Shown here in pieces: positions 51,798-60,920 of a DNA stretch of 64,000 bases; the stretch's first letter is position 1, and each line of letters begins with the position of its first letter. This stretch comes from Flavobacterium sp. 1355 (GTDB lineage Bacteria > Bacteroidota > Bacteroidia > Flavobacteriales > Flavobacteriaceae). The notes beneath the pieces are model-generated. The model saw nothing but the letters and a program-made list of their open reading frames with translations, was not told the origin of the DNA and did no database searches. Both the position numbers and the translations under genes were made by a program. The stretch is taken from NCBI RefSeq assembly GCF_017833415.1, contig NZ_JAFICC010000004.1:269259-333258 (forward strand), given 5' to 3'.

Positions 51798-52802
51798 TTA
51801 TATTTTTAGTTTAGTTACTAAATCTTCAAACTTTTTAACAGTCTCTTCCATAGTTGCTTCAGATCTTCCGCCGGCTGCATTACTATGCCCGCCGCCATTA
51901 AAATGATCTCTGGCAAACTGATTCACATCAAAACCTCCTTGTGAACGGAATGATATTTTGATTATTTTTTCGTCTTTATTTTCTATAAAAATAGCAGTGA
52001 GATTAATTCCTTTTATACTTAATCCGTAATTAACAATTCCTTCCGTGTCTCCTTTTATATAATTAAAAGAATCGAGTTCGGCCTGAGTTAGTGTCGTATA
52101 TGAGGCTTTGTGTTCTTCAAACACTTTCATATTTTGCAAAGCGCGGCCTAACAATTGTAAACGGCTGTAGGAACTATTATCAAATAAAAGTACAGGAATC
52201 TGTGTATTTTCGACTCCTAAATCTATCAATTCTGCAATAATACGGTGTGTATTTCCCGTTGTTCCGGGAAAACGGAAAGATCCGGAATCTGTCAATATTC
52301 CGGTATAAATACAAGTAGCAATTGTTTTGTCTAAGTCTTCTTTTTTATCTAAAAATGAAATAAAATTATAAAGCATTTCGCAGGTAGATCCAAAAGATGT
52401 GTCAGAATACATATAAGCAGCATAATCATCGGGTTTTTGATGATGATCAATCATAATAAACGGAACTTTTAGTCTGGCTAAAGTATGTTCCATTTCGCCT
52501 GTACGATGAAAAGCATTAAAGTCAAGAGTAAATACCAACTCTGCTTCTTCTAAAATTTTAGTGCAGTTATCGGTATCTTTTTCAAATATTTTTACAGTTT
52601 CTGAACCCGGCAGCCAGGCTAAGAAATCAGGGAAATCATTTGGGGCAATCACAGTTGGCTGATGATTGTTTTTGATTAAAAAATGGTATAAACCAAGCGT
52701 AGAACCCATGGCATCACCATCTGGGCCTCTGTGCGGAATTATTGCAATTTTTTTTGGTGTTGCAAGCAACAATTGTACTGCTTGAATATCTTGTATTTTC
52801 AT
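51798..52802 (-). CDS. nrnA: DHH family phosphoesterase (NrnA-like oligoribonuclease / pAp phosphatase)
   Basis: 334 residues. DHH motif set: IIPHRGPDGDAMGSTLGLY (about 20, DxD metal), LDFNAFHRTGEME, MIDHHQKPDDY (the DHH itself, about 117), and the DHHA1 end (NGGGHSNAAGGRSE, about 303). NrnA removes nucleotides from short RNAs and dephosphorylates pAp. It is the first gene of the operon, 6 bases ahead of gldI. No good -7 box was found upstream. Confidence 0.9.
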   Translation of the reverse strand: MKIQDIQAVQLLLATPKKIAIIPHRGPDGDAMGSTLGLYHFLIKNNHQPTVIAPNDFPDFLAWLPGSETVKIFEKDTDNCTKILEEAELVFTLDFNAFHRTGEMEHTLARLKVPFIMIDHHQKPDDYAAYMYSDTSFGSTCEMLYNFISFLDKKEDLDKTIATCIYTGILTDSGSFRFPGTTGNTHRIIAELIDLGVENTQIPVLLFDNSSYSRLQLLGRALQNMKVFEEHKASYTTLTQAELDSFNYIKGDTEGIVNYGLSIKGINLTAIFIENKDEKIIKISFRSQGGFDVNQFARDHFNGGGHSNAAGGRSEATMEETVKKFEDLVTKLKI

Positions 52803-52954
52803 AGTGTGCGAATTTACATTTTTTTAATGTAATGCTGAAAACATTTTAGACATTAACACACTTTTAAGGGTTAAAAATTGCAAGTTATGAGTTGTGAGTT
52901 TTAGGAATTTGTACCCGGCCGGCTTGGACACGCAGTATTTTATATTAGAATTAA

Positions 52955-54253
52955 TTACAAATGTTCCAATTCCTTTTTGGTAAACTTCTGGTATAATTTA
53001 TATTTTGCACCCCTTACAATCTGCGATTTGTAAATACCTACAGAACCTGAAGAAAAATAAGCAATTAGGCAGGCAAGAGCAATGAAAAGACCTGGCTGTA
53101 ATCCGAATAATTCAATTCCCATAACCGTACACGCAATAGGAGTGTGGGTAGCGCCCGAAAAAACTGCGACAAAACCCATTCCTGCCAAAAGCGCTATTGG
53201 CATCGGGAGTATGACTGACAATGCACTTCCTAAAGTAGCTCCGACAAAGAATAATGGTGTTACTTCACCACCTTTAAAACCAGCTCCAAGCGTAAAACCG
53301 GTAAATAATATTTTGAGTAAAAAATCATACCACGGATTTGCATTCGAAAATGAATCTACAATAGAAGGAACCCCTAGTCCTGAAAATTTTGTAAATCCCA
53401 GACCTGCGATCGCGATGGCTAAGAAAATCCCTCCTATAAAAGGGCGCAACGGTGGATATTTAATGTTTTTTGAAAAAAGAGAACTCCAGAAATGAGTGCT
53501 TCTTGCAAATAAAAATGCAGCAAAGCCAGCTAAAAGACCAATTATTATGGAGTAAAATAAATTATTAAAATTAAATTCAGGAACAACAGGAATACTGTAA
53601 TGTGTATGTTTAACTTTCCAAAATTCGACTGTAAAATAAGCAATGTAGGCAACCAAAAAAGAAAGTATCAGACTTTTGAAATTGATTTTACTAAAGTACA
53701 GAACCTCCAATGCAAAAATAGCTCCCGCCAGAGGTGTTCCAAAAACAGAGGCAAAGCCGGCACTAATGCCAAGAATAATTAAAATTTTACGTTCAGAATT
53801 GTCCAGTTTGAAAATCCTGGTAAACTGGTCAGCAATTGCGCCTCCCATTTGCACGGCTGTGCCTTCACGACCAGCAGAACCTCCAAATAAATGTGTCACT
53901 AAAGTTCCAAAAAGAACTAAAGGTGCCATTTTGAACGGAATTACTTTTTTTGGTTTTTCGTATTCTTCCAATAATAGATTATTCCCTTTTACCACAGATT
54001 CTCCCCAGTAATAATACATTAGTCCAATCAAAAGTCCGCCAATTGGCAGGAACCAGATAATCCAGTGGTTATGGATTCTGAATTGTGTAACAAATTCTAA
54101 TGAAACTAAAAAAAATGCTGATGCTGATCCTGAAAAAATACCTGTCAGGACACAGATTACGATCCATTTGAGAATTGTCGGGAATATTTCTTTTAGTTTT
54201 TGGGAAGTCATTAATTGTGAAAAGTTTTTGCCACGAATTTCACTAATTTTCAC
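52955..54253 (-). CDS. CLC family anion transporter
   Basis: 432 residues, about ten to twelve membrane helices. The gating-glutamate motif reads GGSAGREGTAVQMGGA (Glu about 130). The usual Ser of GSGIP is replaced: the matching site reads KGNNLLLEE. GREGT instead of GREGP and this Asn/Met-type substitution are features reported for fluoride-exporting CLC-F proteins, so fluoride/proton antiport is an alternative to chloride. GFKGGEVTPLFFVGATLG is the third selectivity region. It is a single gene with no fluoride riboswitch. Confidence 0.88.
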   Translation of the reverse strand: MKISEIRGKNFSQLMTSQKLKEIFPTILKWIVICVLTGIFSGSASAFFLVSLEFVTQFRIHNHWIIWFLPIGGLLIGLMYYYWGESVVKGNNLLLEEYEKPKKVIPFKMAPLVLFGTLVTHLFGGSAGREGTAVQMGGAIADQFTRIFKLDNSERKILIILGISAGFASVFGTPLAGAIFALEVLYFSKINFKSLILSFLVAYIAYFTVEFWKVKHTHYSIPVVPEFNFNNLFYSIIIGLLAGFAAFLFARSTHFWSSLFSKNIKYPPLRPFIGGIFLAIAIAGLGFTKFSGLGVPSIVDSFSNANPWYDFLLKILFTGFTLGAGFKGGEVTPLFFVGATLGSALSVILPMPIALLAGMGFVAVFSGATHTPIACTVMGIELFGLQPGLFIALACLIAYFSSGSVGIYKSQIVRGAKYKLYQKFTKKELEHL

Positions 54254-54345
54254 GGATTAATAGCTTTTTAATTGAGAAAATTTAAAAAGAAAATCTTTTT
54301 TTTAAATTCTTAATTTGTGGCAGAAAAGTAGTAAAAATTCGCGGC
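54224..54345. repeat. CACGAATT family repeat
   Basis: TTTTTGCCACGAATTTCACT at 54224 and AATTTGTGGCAGAAA with AATTCGCGGCAGA to the right are inverted relatives of the repeats near 29.5 and 31 kb. The left part overlaps the start of the CLC gene. Confidence 0.5.
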
Positions 54346-54353
54346 AGACTTTT

Positions 54354-54737
54354 TTATTGTATTACGGCTGTAAATTCAATTTCGACAAGATATTCAGGAG
54401 CAACAAGCTTGCTTATTTCATAAAAACCAGTTGTCGGTTTTACATCTTTAAAAAAAGAGGCATGTGCTCTTGCAACTTCTTCAAAGGAATTAATATCAGT
54501 TGTAAAAATACGGGTTCTGATTACGTCCTTCATTCCGACATTCAAATCCTCAAGTACTTTTTCAACGCGCTCTAAAATGTTATAAGTTTGGGCATAAGCA
54601 TCATCAGCTTTTACTTTTTCTCCATCAACAATAGCTACAGTTCCCGAAACTTCAATAATATTGCCAATTCGCACTGCACGGCAATATCCCATTTTATCCT
54701 CCCAAGGTGAGCCTGTTAAGATGTTTTCTCTTTTCAT
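54354..54737 (-). CDS. RidA family protein
   Basis: 127 residues. The family fold is clear (GNIIEVSGTVAIVDGEKVKA, VEKVLEDLNVGMKDVIRTRI, VEIEFTAVIQ). The catalytic Arg of true RidA deaminases (in the P..S.V..... region before VEIE) is replaced: PTTGFYEISKLVAPEYLVEIE. It is thus probably not an imine deaminase but one of the other Rid subgroups. It is a single gene, without an obvious substrate-linked neighbour. Confidence 0.88.
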   Translation of the reverse strand: MKRENILTGSPWEDKMGYCRAVRIGNIIEVSGTVAIVDGEKVKADDAYAQTYNILERVEKVLEDLNVGMKDVIRTRIFTTDINSFEEVARAHASFFKDVKPTTGFYEISKLVAPEYLVEIEFTAVIQ

Positions 54738-54899
54738 TTTTTTATGTTTTTAGAATTGGTTTATTAATTTTTAAAACAAATTCTGGTTAGTTAATTCTGT
54801 TGCAATTTAAGAAATATGAAATTTAAAAGAGAATTATTAATTTGAAATCAATGTGCAAATCAGCATTTTTTGTGATATTTAAAAGAGTTATTTGAAGCT

Positions 54900-55205
54900 T
54901 TATTCTGTTTGCCGATGTTCAAAAAGCCGAAGCTTATTTTGTGTTGCAATTAGGTTTTGTTGTAAAGTCTCAATTTTATTCAATAAATGTGCGATAGCAT
55001 CAATTCCTTCCATATTTATTTTAAGATCATAATGTAAACGGATCATTTTTTCTATTTCAGGCAATTGTTTAGAATGAAAATACTGGTCGTCTTCCTCAAC
55101 AATGATTTCTACCAATCCGTAATTATTCAGTTCCATTATAAAGTTGTTCTCAATTTCGTGATAAACGCAAAATTGTTTTATCTGGATTAAATTTTTGCTA
55201 TTCAT
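54900..55205 (-). CDS. cbpM: Chaperone modulator CbpM-like
   Basis: 101 residues: MerR-like short helix-turn-helix opening ([32 protein letters not shown]) and a coiled-coil C-terminal half ([20 protein letters not shown]). It overlaps the CbpA-like gene by 8 bases, the usual cbpA-cbpM arrangement, and should bind the J domain to limit it. It is translationally coupled to the upstream gene. Confidence 0.85.
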   Translation of the reverse strand: MNSKNLIQIKQFCVYHEIENNFIMELNNYGLVEIIVEEDDQYFHSKQLPEIEKMIRLHYDLKINMEGIDAIAHLLNKIETLQQNLIATQNKLRLFEHRQTE

Positions 55206-56121
55206 GATTTCTCATTTTAGATAATTCCTCAAATAATTCTTTTTCTTTTTTAGTCAGTTTTGTTGGTACTTTTAATTTATATGTAATGTATAAATCTCCA
55301 AACTGATTTTCTTTTTTATAGACGGGAAATCCTTTTCCTTTTAGCTTGACTTTTGTCCCTGGCTGAGTTTCTTCTGGAACTTTTATTTTTACTTTTCCAT
55401 CAAAAGTAGTAACGAAGATTTCGCCTCCCAAAATTGCCGTATACAAATCAAGATCGACATCTGCATAGAGATTATTGCCTTCTCGTTTAAAATCTGAATT
55501 GTTTTCAATAGAAAAAGTAATATACAAATCACCATTTGGCCCTCCGTTTGCTCCTGGTCCTCCATGTCCCGCAATTTTTATAATTTGCCCGTTTTCTACA
55601 CCGGCAGGAATTGTAATGCGAATATTTTTGCCATTAACAGTCAGGTTTTGTTTGTGCGTTGTGTAAGCAGAGGCAAGATCTAATTGCAACTCGGCATTAA
55701 AATCCTGACCTCTGTACTTCGATTGCGTTCTGCCACTTCTTGCTGAACCATACATAGAATTGAAGAAGTCAGAAAAATCACTTCCTGAGAAATCACCTCC
55801 AAAACCTGAAAAATCTCCACCAGAAAAATCAGCGCTGCTTTGCTGTCTTGTTCGCTGTTGGTTTGGGTTATAACCGGCTTTTTCGAATTCATCAGCATGT
55901 TGCCAGTCTTTTCCATATTTATCATACTTCTTTCTATTCTCAGCATTGCCCAAAACTTCATTGGCTTCGTTTATTTCCTTAAATTTTTTCTCCGCCTCTT
56001 TATCATTCGGATTCAAATCAGGATGGTATTTTCGGGCCAGTTTTCGATAGGCCTTTTTAATTTCTGCTTCTGTTGCTGTTTTTGGGACTTCCAATGTTTT
56101 ATAATAGTCTATATAATCCAT
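55198..56121 (-). CDS. cbpA: DnaJ-like co-chaperone CbpA
   Basis: 307 residues. J domain at residues 1-70 with [14 protein letters not shown] (HPD). A Gly/Phe/Ser-rich linker ([20 protein letters not shown]) follows. Then come two C-terminal beta domains ([40 protein letters not shown]) without the zinc finger, hence CbpA rather than DnaJ. It stimulates DnaK. It is paired with cbpM in an 8-base overlap. Confidence 0.92.
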   Translation of the reverse strand: MDYIDYYKTLEVPKTATEAEIKKAYRKLARKYHPDLNPNDKEAEKKFKEINEANEVLGNAENRKKYDKYGKDWQHADEFEKAGYNPNQQRTRQQSSADFSGGDFSGFGGDFSGSDFSDFFNSMYGSARSGRTQSKYRGQDFNAELQLDLASAYTTHKQNLTVNGKNIRITIPAGVENGQIIKIAGHGGPGANGGPNGDLYITFSIENNSDFKREGNNLYADVDLDLYTAILGGEIFVTTFDGKVKIKVPEETQPGTKVKLKGKGFPVYKKENQFGDLYITYKLKVPTKLTKKEKELFEELSKMRNHE

Positions 56122-56344
56122 TTTGTAAGTTTTTAATGAAGTAAATTAAACATTGAATTTAAGAATAAGTTGGTAATTATCAAAATGATGTCTGTGTTTA
56201 AATAAAAAATAACGAATCTTTTTTATGTGAAAGATAAATTTTGAATTTGGATTTTTTAATTGGAATTTTAAAAGCTAAATGATTTCTGGCAGGTTTTTTG
56301 TTTTCAAAAAAATAGCATAAGATATTGTTATAAAAGTCTTAAAG

Positions 56345-56376
56345 TTGCCGAGCCTAATTAAATTATATTATTTTTG
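56345..56376 (+). promoter_or_regulatory. Full promoter of the secreted gene at 56434
   Basis: TTG at 56345-56347, spacer 21, TATTTTTG at 56369-56376. It is one of the best consensus matches in the window, 57 bases before ATG. The rest of the 312-bp gap (56122-56433) is featureless A+T-rich DNA. Confidence 0.65.
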
Positions 56377-56433
56377 CGAAGCACTTGATTTTTATAATAA
56401 TTATAAAAGCCTACTCGATAAAAACTTTTTTTA

Positions 56434-57147
56434 ATGAAGCAGATTTTATTTTTCATATTATTTTTTACTGCGGTAACCGTATCAGCCCAAACTGAATTCA
56501 GTACAAAATTCAAGTCTATTCCTGCGCCAAAGTTTGGTGCTAAACCTAAAAAACTTCCAACTCCGGAAATTAAGGACCCTCAGGCCGATAATTTAGACAT
56601 GCCTGCTATTAAGACACCAAATGTATTTGATAATACAAGTATTACTCCAAAATCTAAATTTCAGATTGGCGAACAAAAAAGTACTTTTTCAATGTCAACA
56701 GAAAATGACTTTGCAAATCCCGGTGATCGCTATGTTCCCAAAATGGAAAAAGATCTGGATAAGGCTTTAAAAGCAGAAGGCCTAAGAGAAGGAAGGGGAG
56801 AATTAGTTAAGAAAAATATTTCTCTGGGGGATTTTAAAACCAAGTCAGATTATTTTATTGTAAAATTCCGTGATTTTGGTGCTATCGATGGAGACTTAGT
56901 AAAAGTTTCTGCCAATGATAAAATAATAAGTTCTCAAATATTATTAGATTCTAATTTTAAGCAAGTAAAAATTACACTCGGAAATGGGTTTAATAAATTG
57001 GATTTCGAAGCACTGAATATTGGAACATTAGGAGGGAACACTGCCGAAATACAAGTCTATGATGATAAGGGTGCTTTGGTGACAAATGATTACTGGAATA
57101 ATCTTGCTGCAGGTTTTAGAGCATCAATTGTAGTAACAAAAGAATAA
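56434..57147 (+). CDS. Secreted flavobacterial protein of unknown function
   Basis: 237 residues with a signal peptide (LFFILFFTAVTVSAQ). The first half is Pro/Lys-rich (IPAPKFGAKPKKLPTPEIKD), the second a compact beta domain (FRDFGAIDGDLVKVSANDKI, ILLDSNFKQVKITLGNGFNK, YWNNLAAGFRASIVV). It is conserved in Flavobacteriaceae, but no function is known to me. It has a full promoter and a very strong hairpin terminator. Confidence 0.75.
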   Translation: MKQILFFILFFTAVTVSAQTEFSTKFKSIPAPKFGAKPKKLPTPEIKDPQADNLDMPAIKTPNVFDNTSITPKSKFQIGEQKSTFSMSTENDFANPGDRYVPKMEKDLDKALKAEGLREGRGELVKKNISLGDFKTKSDYFIVKFRDFGAIDGDLVKVSANDKIISSQILLDSNFKQVKITLGNGFNKLDFEALNIGTLGGNTAEIQVYDDKGALVTNDYWNNLAAGFRASIVVTKE

Positions 57148-57154
57148 TTTTTGA

Positions 57155-57233
57155 GGTTCAAAGCAACAGAGGTTCAAAGAGACAAAGAGAGAAGCCTCTG
57201 AACCTTTGTTACTCTGAACCTTTGTGCCTAAAA
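57155..57233. repeat. GAGGTTCAAAG / GAACCTTTG word repeat
   Basis: GAGGTTCAAAGCAACAGAGG on the left and its approximate inverse CCTCTGAACCTTTGTTACTC on the right. It lies between the secreted gene and guaA. Confidence 0.55.
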
Positions 57234-57279
57234 ATGGAAGATGTGAAAAAAAATATTTTTTTTCACATCTTCCATTTTT
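57231..57279. terminator. Very strong hairpin upstream of guaA
   Basis: AAAATGGAAGATGTGAAAAA pairs with its complement at 57260-57279, over 20 bp. It ends the gene at 56434 and directly precedes the guaA promoter. Confidence 0.85.
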
Positions 57280-57298
57280 CATTTTCGAATATAAAAAG

Positions 57299-57306
57299 TA
57301 TTTTTG
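57299..57306 (+). promoter_or_regulatory. -7 box for guaA, very close to the start
   Basis: TATTTTTG ends 3 bases before ATG 57310, which would make the mRNA leaderless. No TTG is found at a proper distance. Confidence 0.4.
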
Positions 57307-57309
57307 CGC

Positions 57310-58839
57310 ATGCAACACAACGTACTTATTTTAGATTTCGGATCGCAATATACACAGCTTATTGCGCGTAGAGTTCGCGAATTAAATATATTCTGCGAAA
57401 TTTTCCCTTACAATCACTTTCCTAGTGATTTATCACCTTACAAAGCAGTAATTTTAGGTGGAAGCCCTTTTTCTGTTCGTGCAGAAGATGCTCCACATCC
57501 TGATTTATCGCAAATAAGAGGTAAACTTCCAATGCTTGCCGTTTGTTACGGAGCACAATATTTAGCACACTTTAGCGGAGGCGAAGTTGCAGCTTCAAAT
57601 ACAAGAGAATACGGCAGGGCTAATTTATCTTATATTAAGGAGAATGAAGTTTTCTTTGAAGGTGTTTCAGAAAACAGCCAGGTTTGGATGAGTCATAGCG
57701 ACAGTGTAAAAGCTTTGCCAACCAATGCTGTAAAATTAGCCAGCACACATGATGTAGAATTTGCAGCTTATAAAATAGAAGGCGAAACTACATACGGAAT
57801 TCAATATCATCCGGAAGTTTTCCATTCTACTGATGGATCAAAAATGCTGGAAAACTTTTTAGTAAAAATTGCCGAAGTTCCTCAAAACTTTACACCAAAT
57901 GCTTTCGTAGAAGAAATGGTGGCAGAGCTAAAAGAGAAATTAGGAAATGACAAAGTAGTTTTAGGACTTTCCGGAGGAGTAGATTCTACTGTAGCCGCAG
58001 TTTTATTGCACCAGGCCATTGGAAAAAACTTATACTGTATTTTTGTAAATAACGGTTTACTCCGTAAAAACGAATTTCAAAATGTATTAGATCAATACAA
58101 AGGAATGGGATTGAATGTGAAAGGTGTTGATGCCGGAGATCGTTTTCTTGGCGAATTAGCCGGAATCAGCGATCCTGAAACCAAGCGTAAAACAATTGGC
58201 CGTGTATTTATTGAGGTTTTTGATGATGAATCACATTTAATTGAAGATGTAAAATGGTTGGCACAAGGAACTATTTATCCTGACGTAATTGAGTCTGTTT
58301 CTGTAAAAGGACCATCGGCAACAATTAAATCACACCACAATGTTGGCGGATTGCCGGATTATATGAAATTAAAAATTGTAGAGCCGCTTAGAATGCTTTT
58401 TAAGGATGAAGTAAGAAGAGTTGGAGCTACTTTAGGAATAGATCCTGAATTATTAGGAAGACACCCTTTCCCGGGACCAGGATTATCAATCAGAATTTTA
58501 GGAGATATTACTCCGGAGAAAGTTCAGATTTTGCAAGATGTTGATTCTGTTTTTATTGAAGGATTAAAATCCTGGGGACTTTATGATAAAGTTTGGCAGG
58601 CCGGAGCAATTCTGCTTCCTGTAAATAGTGTTGGTGTGATGGGCGATGAACGTACTTACGAAAAAGTAGTTGCGTTGAGAGCTGTAGAATCAACAGACGG
58701 TATGACAGCAGACTGGGTACATTTACCTTATGACTTTTTGATGAAAGTATCAAATGATATTATCAACAAGGTAAAAGGCGTGAACCGTGTAGTTTACGAT
58801 ATAAGTTCAAAACCACCTGCAACAATTGAGTGGGAATAG
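57310..58839 (+). CDS. guaA: GMP synthase (glutamine-hydrolysing)
   Basis: 509 residues from ATG 57310; an upstream TTG at 57304 is inside the -7 box. Class I amidotransferase half with the nucleophile Cys in [13 protein letters not shown] (about 78) and the His/Glu pair in [12 protein letters not shown]. The ATP-pyrophosphatase half opens [18 protein letters not shown] (about 218). The C-terminal dimerisation domain ends [15 protein letters not shown]. It converts XMP to GMP. A strong terminator follows. Confidence 0.97.
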   Translation: MQHNVLILDFGSQYTQLIARRVRELNIFCEIFPYNHFPSDLSPYKAVILGGSPFSVRAEDAPHPDLSQIRGKLPMLAVCYGAQYLAHFSGGEVAASNTREYGRANLSYIKENEVFFEGVSENSQVWMSHSDSVKALPTNAVKLASTHDVEFAAYKIEGETTYGIQYHPEVFHSTDGSKMLENFLVKIAEVPQNFTPNAFVEEMVAELKEKLGNDKVVLGLSGGVDSTVAAVLLHQAIGKNLYCIFVNNGLLRKNEFQNVLDQYKGMGLNVKGVDAGDRFLGELAGISDPETKRKTIGRVFIEVFDDESHLIEDVKWLAQGTIYPDVIESVSVKGPSATIKSHHNVGGLPDYMKLKIVEPLRMLFKDEVRRVGATLGIDPELLGRHPFPGPGLSIRILGDITPEKVQILQDVDSVFIEGLKSWGLYDKVWQAGAILLPVNSVGVMGDERTYEKVVALRAVESTDGMTADWVHLPYDFLMKVSNDIINKVKGVNRVVYDISSKPPATIEWE

Positions 58840-58850
58840 TAATATTTTTC

Positions 58851-58887
58851 AAATTAAGGCGTTACATTTGTAACGCCTTAATTTTTT
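58851..58887 (+). terminator. guaA terminator
   Basis: AAATTAAGGCGTTAC and GTAACGCCTTAATTT form a 15-bp stem with TTT following. Confidence 0.9.
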
Positions 58888-58901
58888 ATAACCTACTATT
58901 T

Positions 58902-60824
58902 ATGAGAGAACTTTTAACGATTTCTCTTGTGTTTGTTTTGTCTTTTAACAAAATAATTGCGCAAGATTCAATAATTGAACACAAAATTCAAAAAGGAGAA
59001 ACGGCTTATTTTATTGCCCAAAAATATAAGATCTCCGTTGACGAAATCTACAAACTCAATCCTGAATCTCAAAGCGGTATAAAGGATAATCAAATTATTA
59101 AGATTCCTGTTCATTCTTTAGAAAATACGAATCGAAATCAAAACCAGCAAAACAAACATGTTGTTGGTGCAAAAGAAACACTGTATGGTATCTCAAAACA
59201 ATACAAGGTATCGGTTGAAGCCATTCAGAATGCAAATCTGGAAGTTCTTTCTAACGGACTTCAGGCTGGTCAGGAACTAATAATTCCACAGGACGCAGCA
59301 AATCAATTAAAAGCAGAAATTACAACTTCTTCAAAAGCTACTCACATTGTCGCTGCAAAAGAATCTTTGTTTGGTATTGCAAGACAATATAATGTTTCGG
59401 TTCAGGACTTGGAAAATTTAAACAAAGAACTGCTTTTAAACGGATTACAGATTGGGCAAACTATTGTAATTCCAAACAAAAGAAAAACCTTAGACGGAAG
59501 AGTCCGTGTTATAAATCAAGAAACTATTTTTCATGTAGTTGAAGCAAAAGAAACTAAGTTTTCAATCGCAAAAAAATACGGCATCTCAATTGATCAGTTA
59601 GAATCTCAAAATCCTGAAATTGTCAATGGGCTTGTGATCGGCAATAAATTAGCCATCAATACAAAAGAAATCAAACCAACAAACGAAAGCGAGGAACTAA
59701 TGCTGGCTTTGGCTGAAAAACAGGTTGTAGTCGAAAAAACAAAGGCTAAAACAGTTGAGCTGGAAGATTTAAAAGATCGCCTGGTGATTCAGAAAGAAAT
59801 GAATGAGAAAATCATAAAAATTAATGATTTGAAAGTTAATCTGAATGATATGAATGGTTCTAAAGAAAACGGTTTTGAAAAACTGCGTTTAGTTCTGGAG
59901 GCCAATAAAAATGTGCAGGATATTTTAATGGCAAAACTCGATTCGCTGGTCAATACAATGAATAACGACCTGGTTGAATTAAAAAGAATGGATGTTCTGA
60001 ATGTTGACGAATCAAAACGTTTAGAAAAGCAATCGTATGAAAGTATAGGCAAAACAAGTGAGTTGTCTTCTCAGTTAAAGAAAGAACTGGCAGAAAACAG
60101 AAAAGCGTATGCCGGTTTGATGAACAAGGCAGAGCGAATTGCACTTGAGGAAAATCAGGAATACAAAAAGAAAATCCGCGAAAGCGAAAAAAATAATAAT
60201 GCGACATCCTTACAGCAGCGTCTTTCGCTTGACGAAATAAAGCGTTATAAAATACAACAGGAGCAAGGTGATGCTCAGAATCAATTGTTGATTAATAAAA
60301 TCGACTCACTTGATATTCAGAAAACCATAGAAGTAAAACGTCATATAAGTAAAGCGGCTTTTTATAGTATGGAAGCCCGTAAATTTGATGATAAAGTGGC
60401 TTTGATAAAACTAAAAAAGTATCAGGATGAAGCTATTAAAAATCAGACTAAAACAGATACAAAAGAAACTTCAAAATCAGTTTCGTTAGAAGAAATGAAA
60501 CGTGAACTAAAAGAAAATCCGTTTAAAAATGAAAAAAATGTTAAGATAGAAGTTTATGATAATCTTAAAGAAGTTTCAAACGGCTATTATTTAGTTTTAG
60601 GTATATTTACCGATGCAACCCTGCGAGATAAGTTTATTATGCAACTTATTGATAAAGGGGATTTTAATGCCAGCTTCTTTTTTAATGTAAACAGTCTTTC
60701 GTATTATGTTTATTCATATAAATGCCAAAATATTGAAGAAGTTCTATATGAATGCAAGAAAAATGAAGAAGATGAGTTATATAAGAACATTATTATTGCT
60801 AAGGTTGAGATCGATTTGAGATAA
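58902..60824 (+). CDS. Secreted protein with four LysM domains and a SPOR-like end
   Basis: 640 residues from ATG 58902, since the upstream start would lie in the guaA terminator region. Signal peptide: LTISLVFVLSFNKIIAQ. Four LysM modules occupy about 24-255 (IQKGETAYFIAQKYKISVDE; GAKETLYGISKQYKVSVEAI; AAKESLFGIARQYNVSVQDL; EAKETKFSIAKKYGISIDQL). A long coiled coil spans about 280-520, and the end (GYYLVLGIFTDATLRDKF) resembles SPOR. It should bind peptidoglycan. The next gene shares its LysM layout, implying duplication. Confidence 0.88.
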   Translation: MRELLTISLVFVLSFNKIIAQDSIIEHKIQKGETAYFIAQKYKISVDEIYKLNPESQSGIKDNQIIKIPVHSLENTNRNQNQQNKHVVGAKETLYGISKQYKVSVEAIQNANLEVLSNGLQAGQELIIPQDAANQLKAEITTSSKATHIVAAKESLFGIARQYNVSVQDLENLNKELLLNGLQIGQTIVIPNKRKTLDGRVRVINQETIFHVVEAKETKFSIAKKYGISIDQLESQNPEIVNGLVIGNKLAINTKEIKPTNESEELMLALAEKQVVVEKTKAKTVELEDLKDRLVIQKEMNEKIIKINDLKVNLNDMNGSKENGFEKLRLVLEANKNVQDILMAKLDSLVNTMNNDLVELKRMDVLNVDESKRLEKQSYESIGKTSELSSQLKKELAENRKAYAGLMNKAERIALEENQEYKKKIRESEKNNNATSLQQRLSLDEIKRYKIQQEQGDAQNQLLINKIDSLDIQKTIEVKRHISKAAFYSMEARKFDDKVALIKLKKYQDEAIKNQTKTDTKETSKSVSLEEMKRELKENPFKNEKNVKIEVYDNLKEVSNGYYLVLGIFTDATLRDKFIMQLIDKGDFNASFFFNVNSLSYYVYSYKCQNIEEVLYECKKNEEDELYKNIIIAKVEIDLR

Positions 60825-60920
60825 TATTTGTCAAAAAATAACAAGTGGCGCGAATCTTGCTTTGAACAAAAAATAGTATAATTGTTTTCGAAATAAAATT
60901 AAATTGTTTAAGTCCTGTAT

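Noticed and set aside
52905..52940. GC-rich palindrome GGCCGGC near the CLC gene's end
   Set aside because: Stem too short and without a T run; no function can be supported.
54254..54353. Fluoride riboswitch before the CLC gene
   Set aside because: No matching fold; the gap is a CACGAATT-type repeat.
57304..57309. TTG start of guaA two codons upstream
   Set aside because: It is part of the TATTTTTG box, and the family starts at the following ATG.
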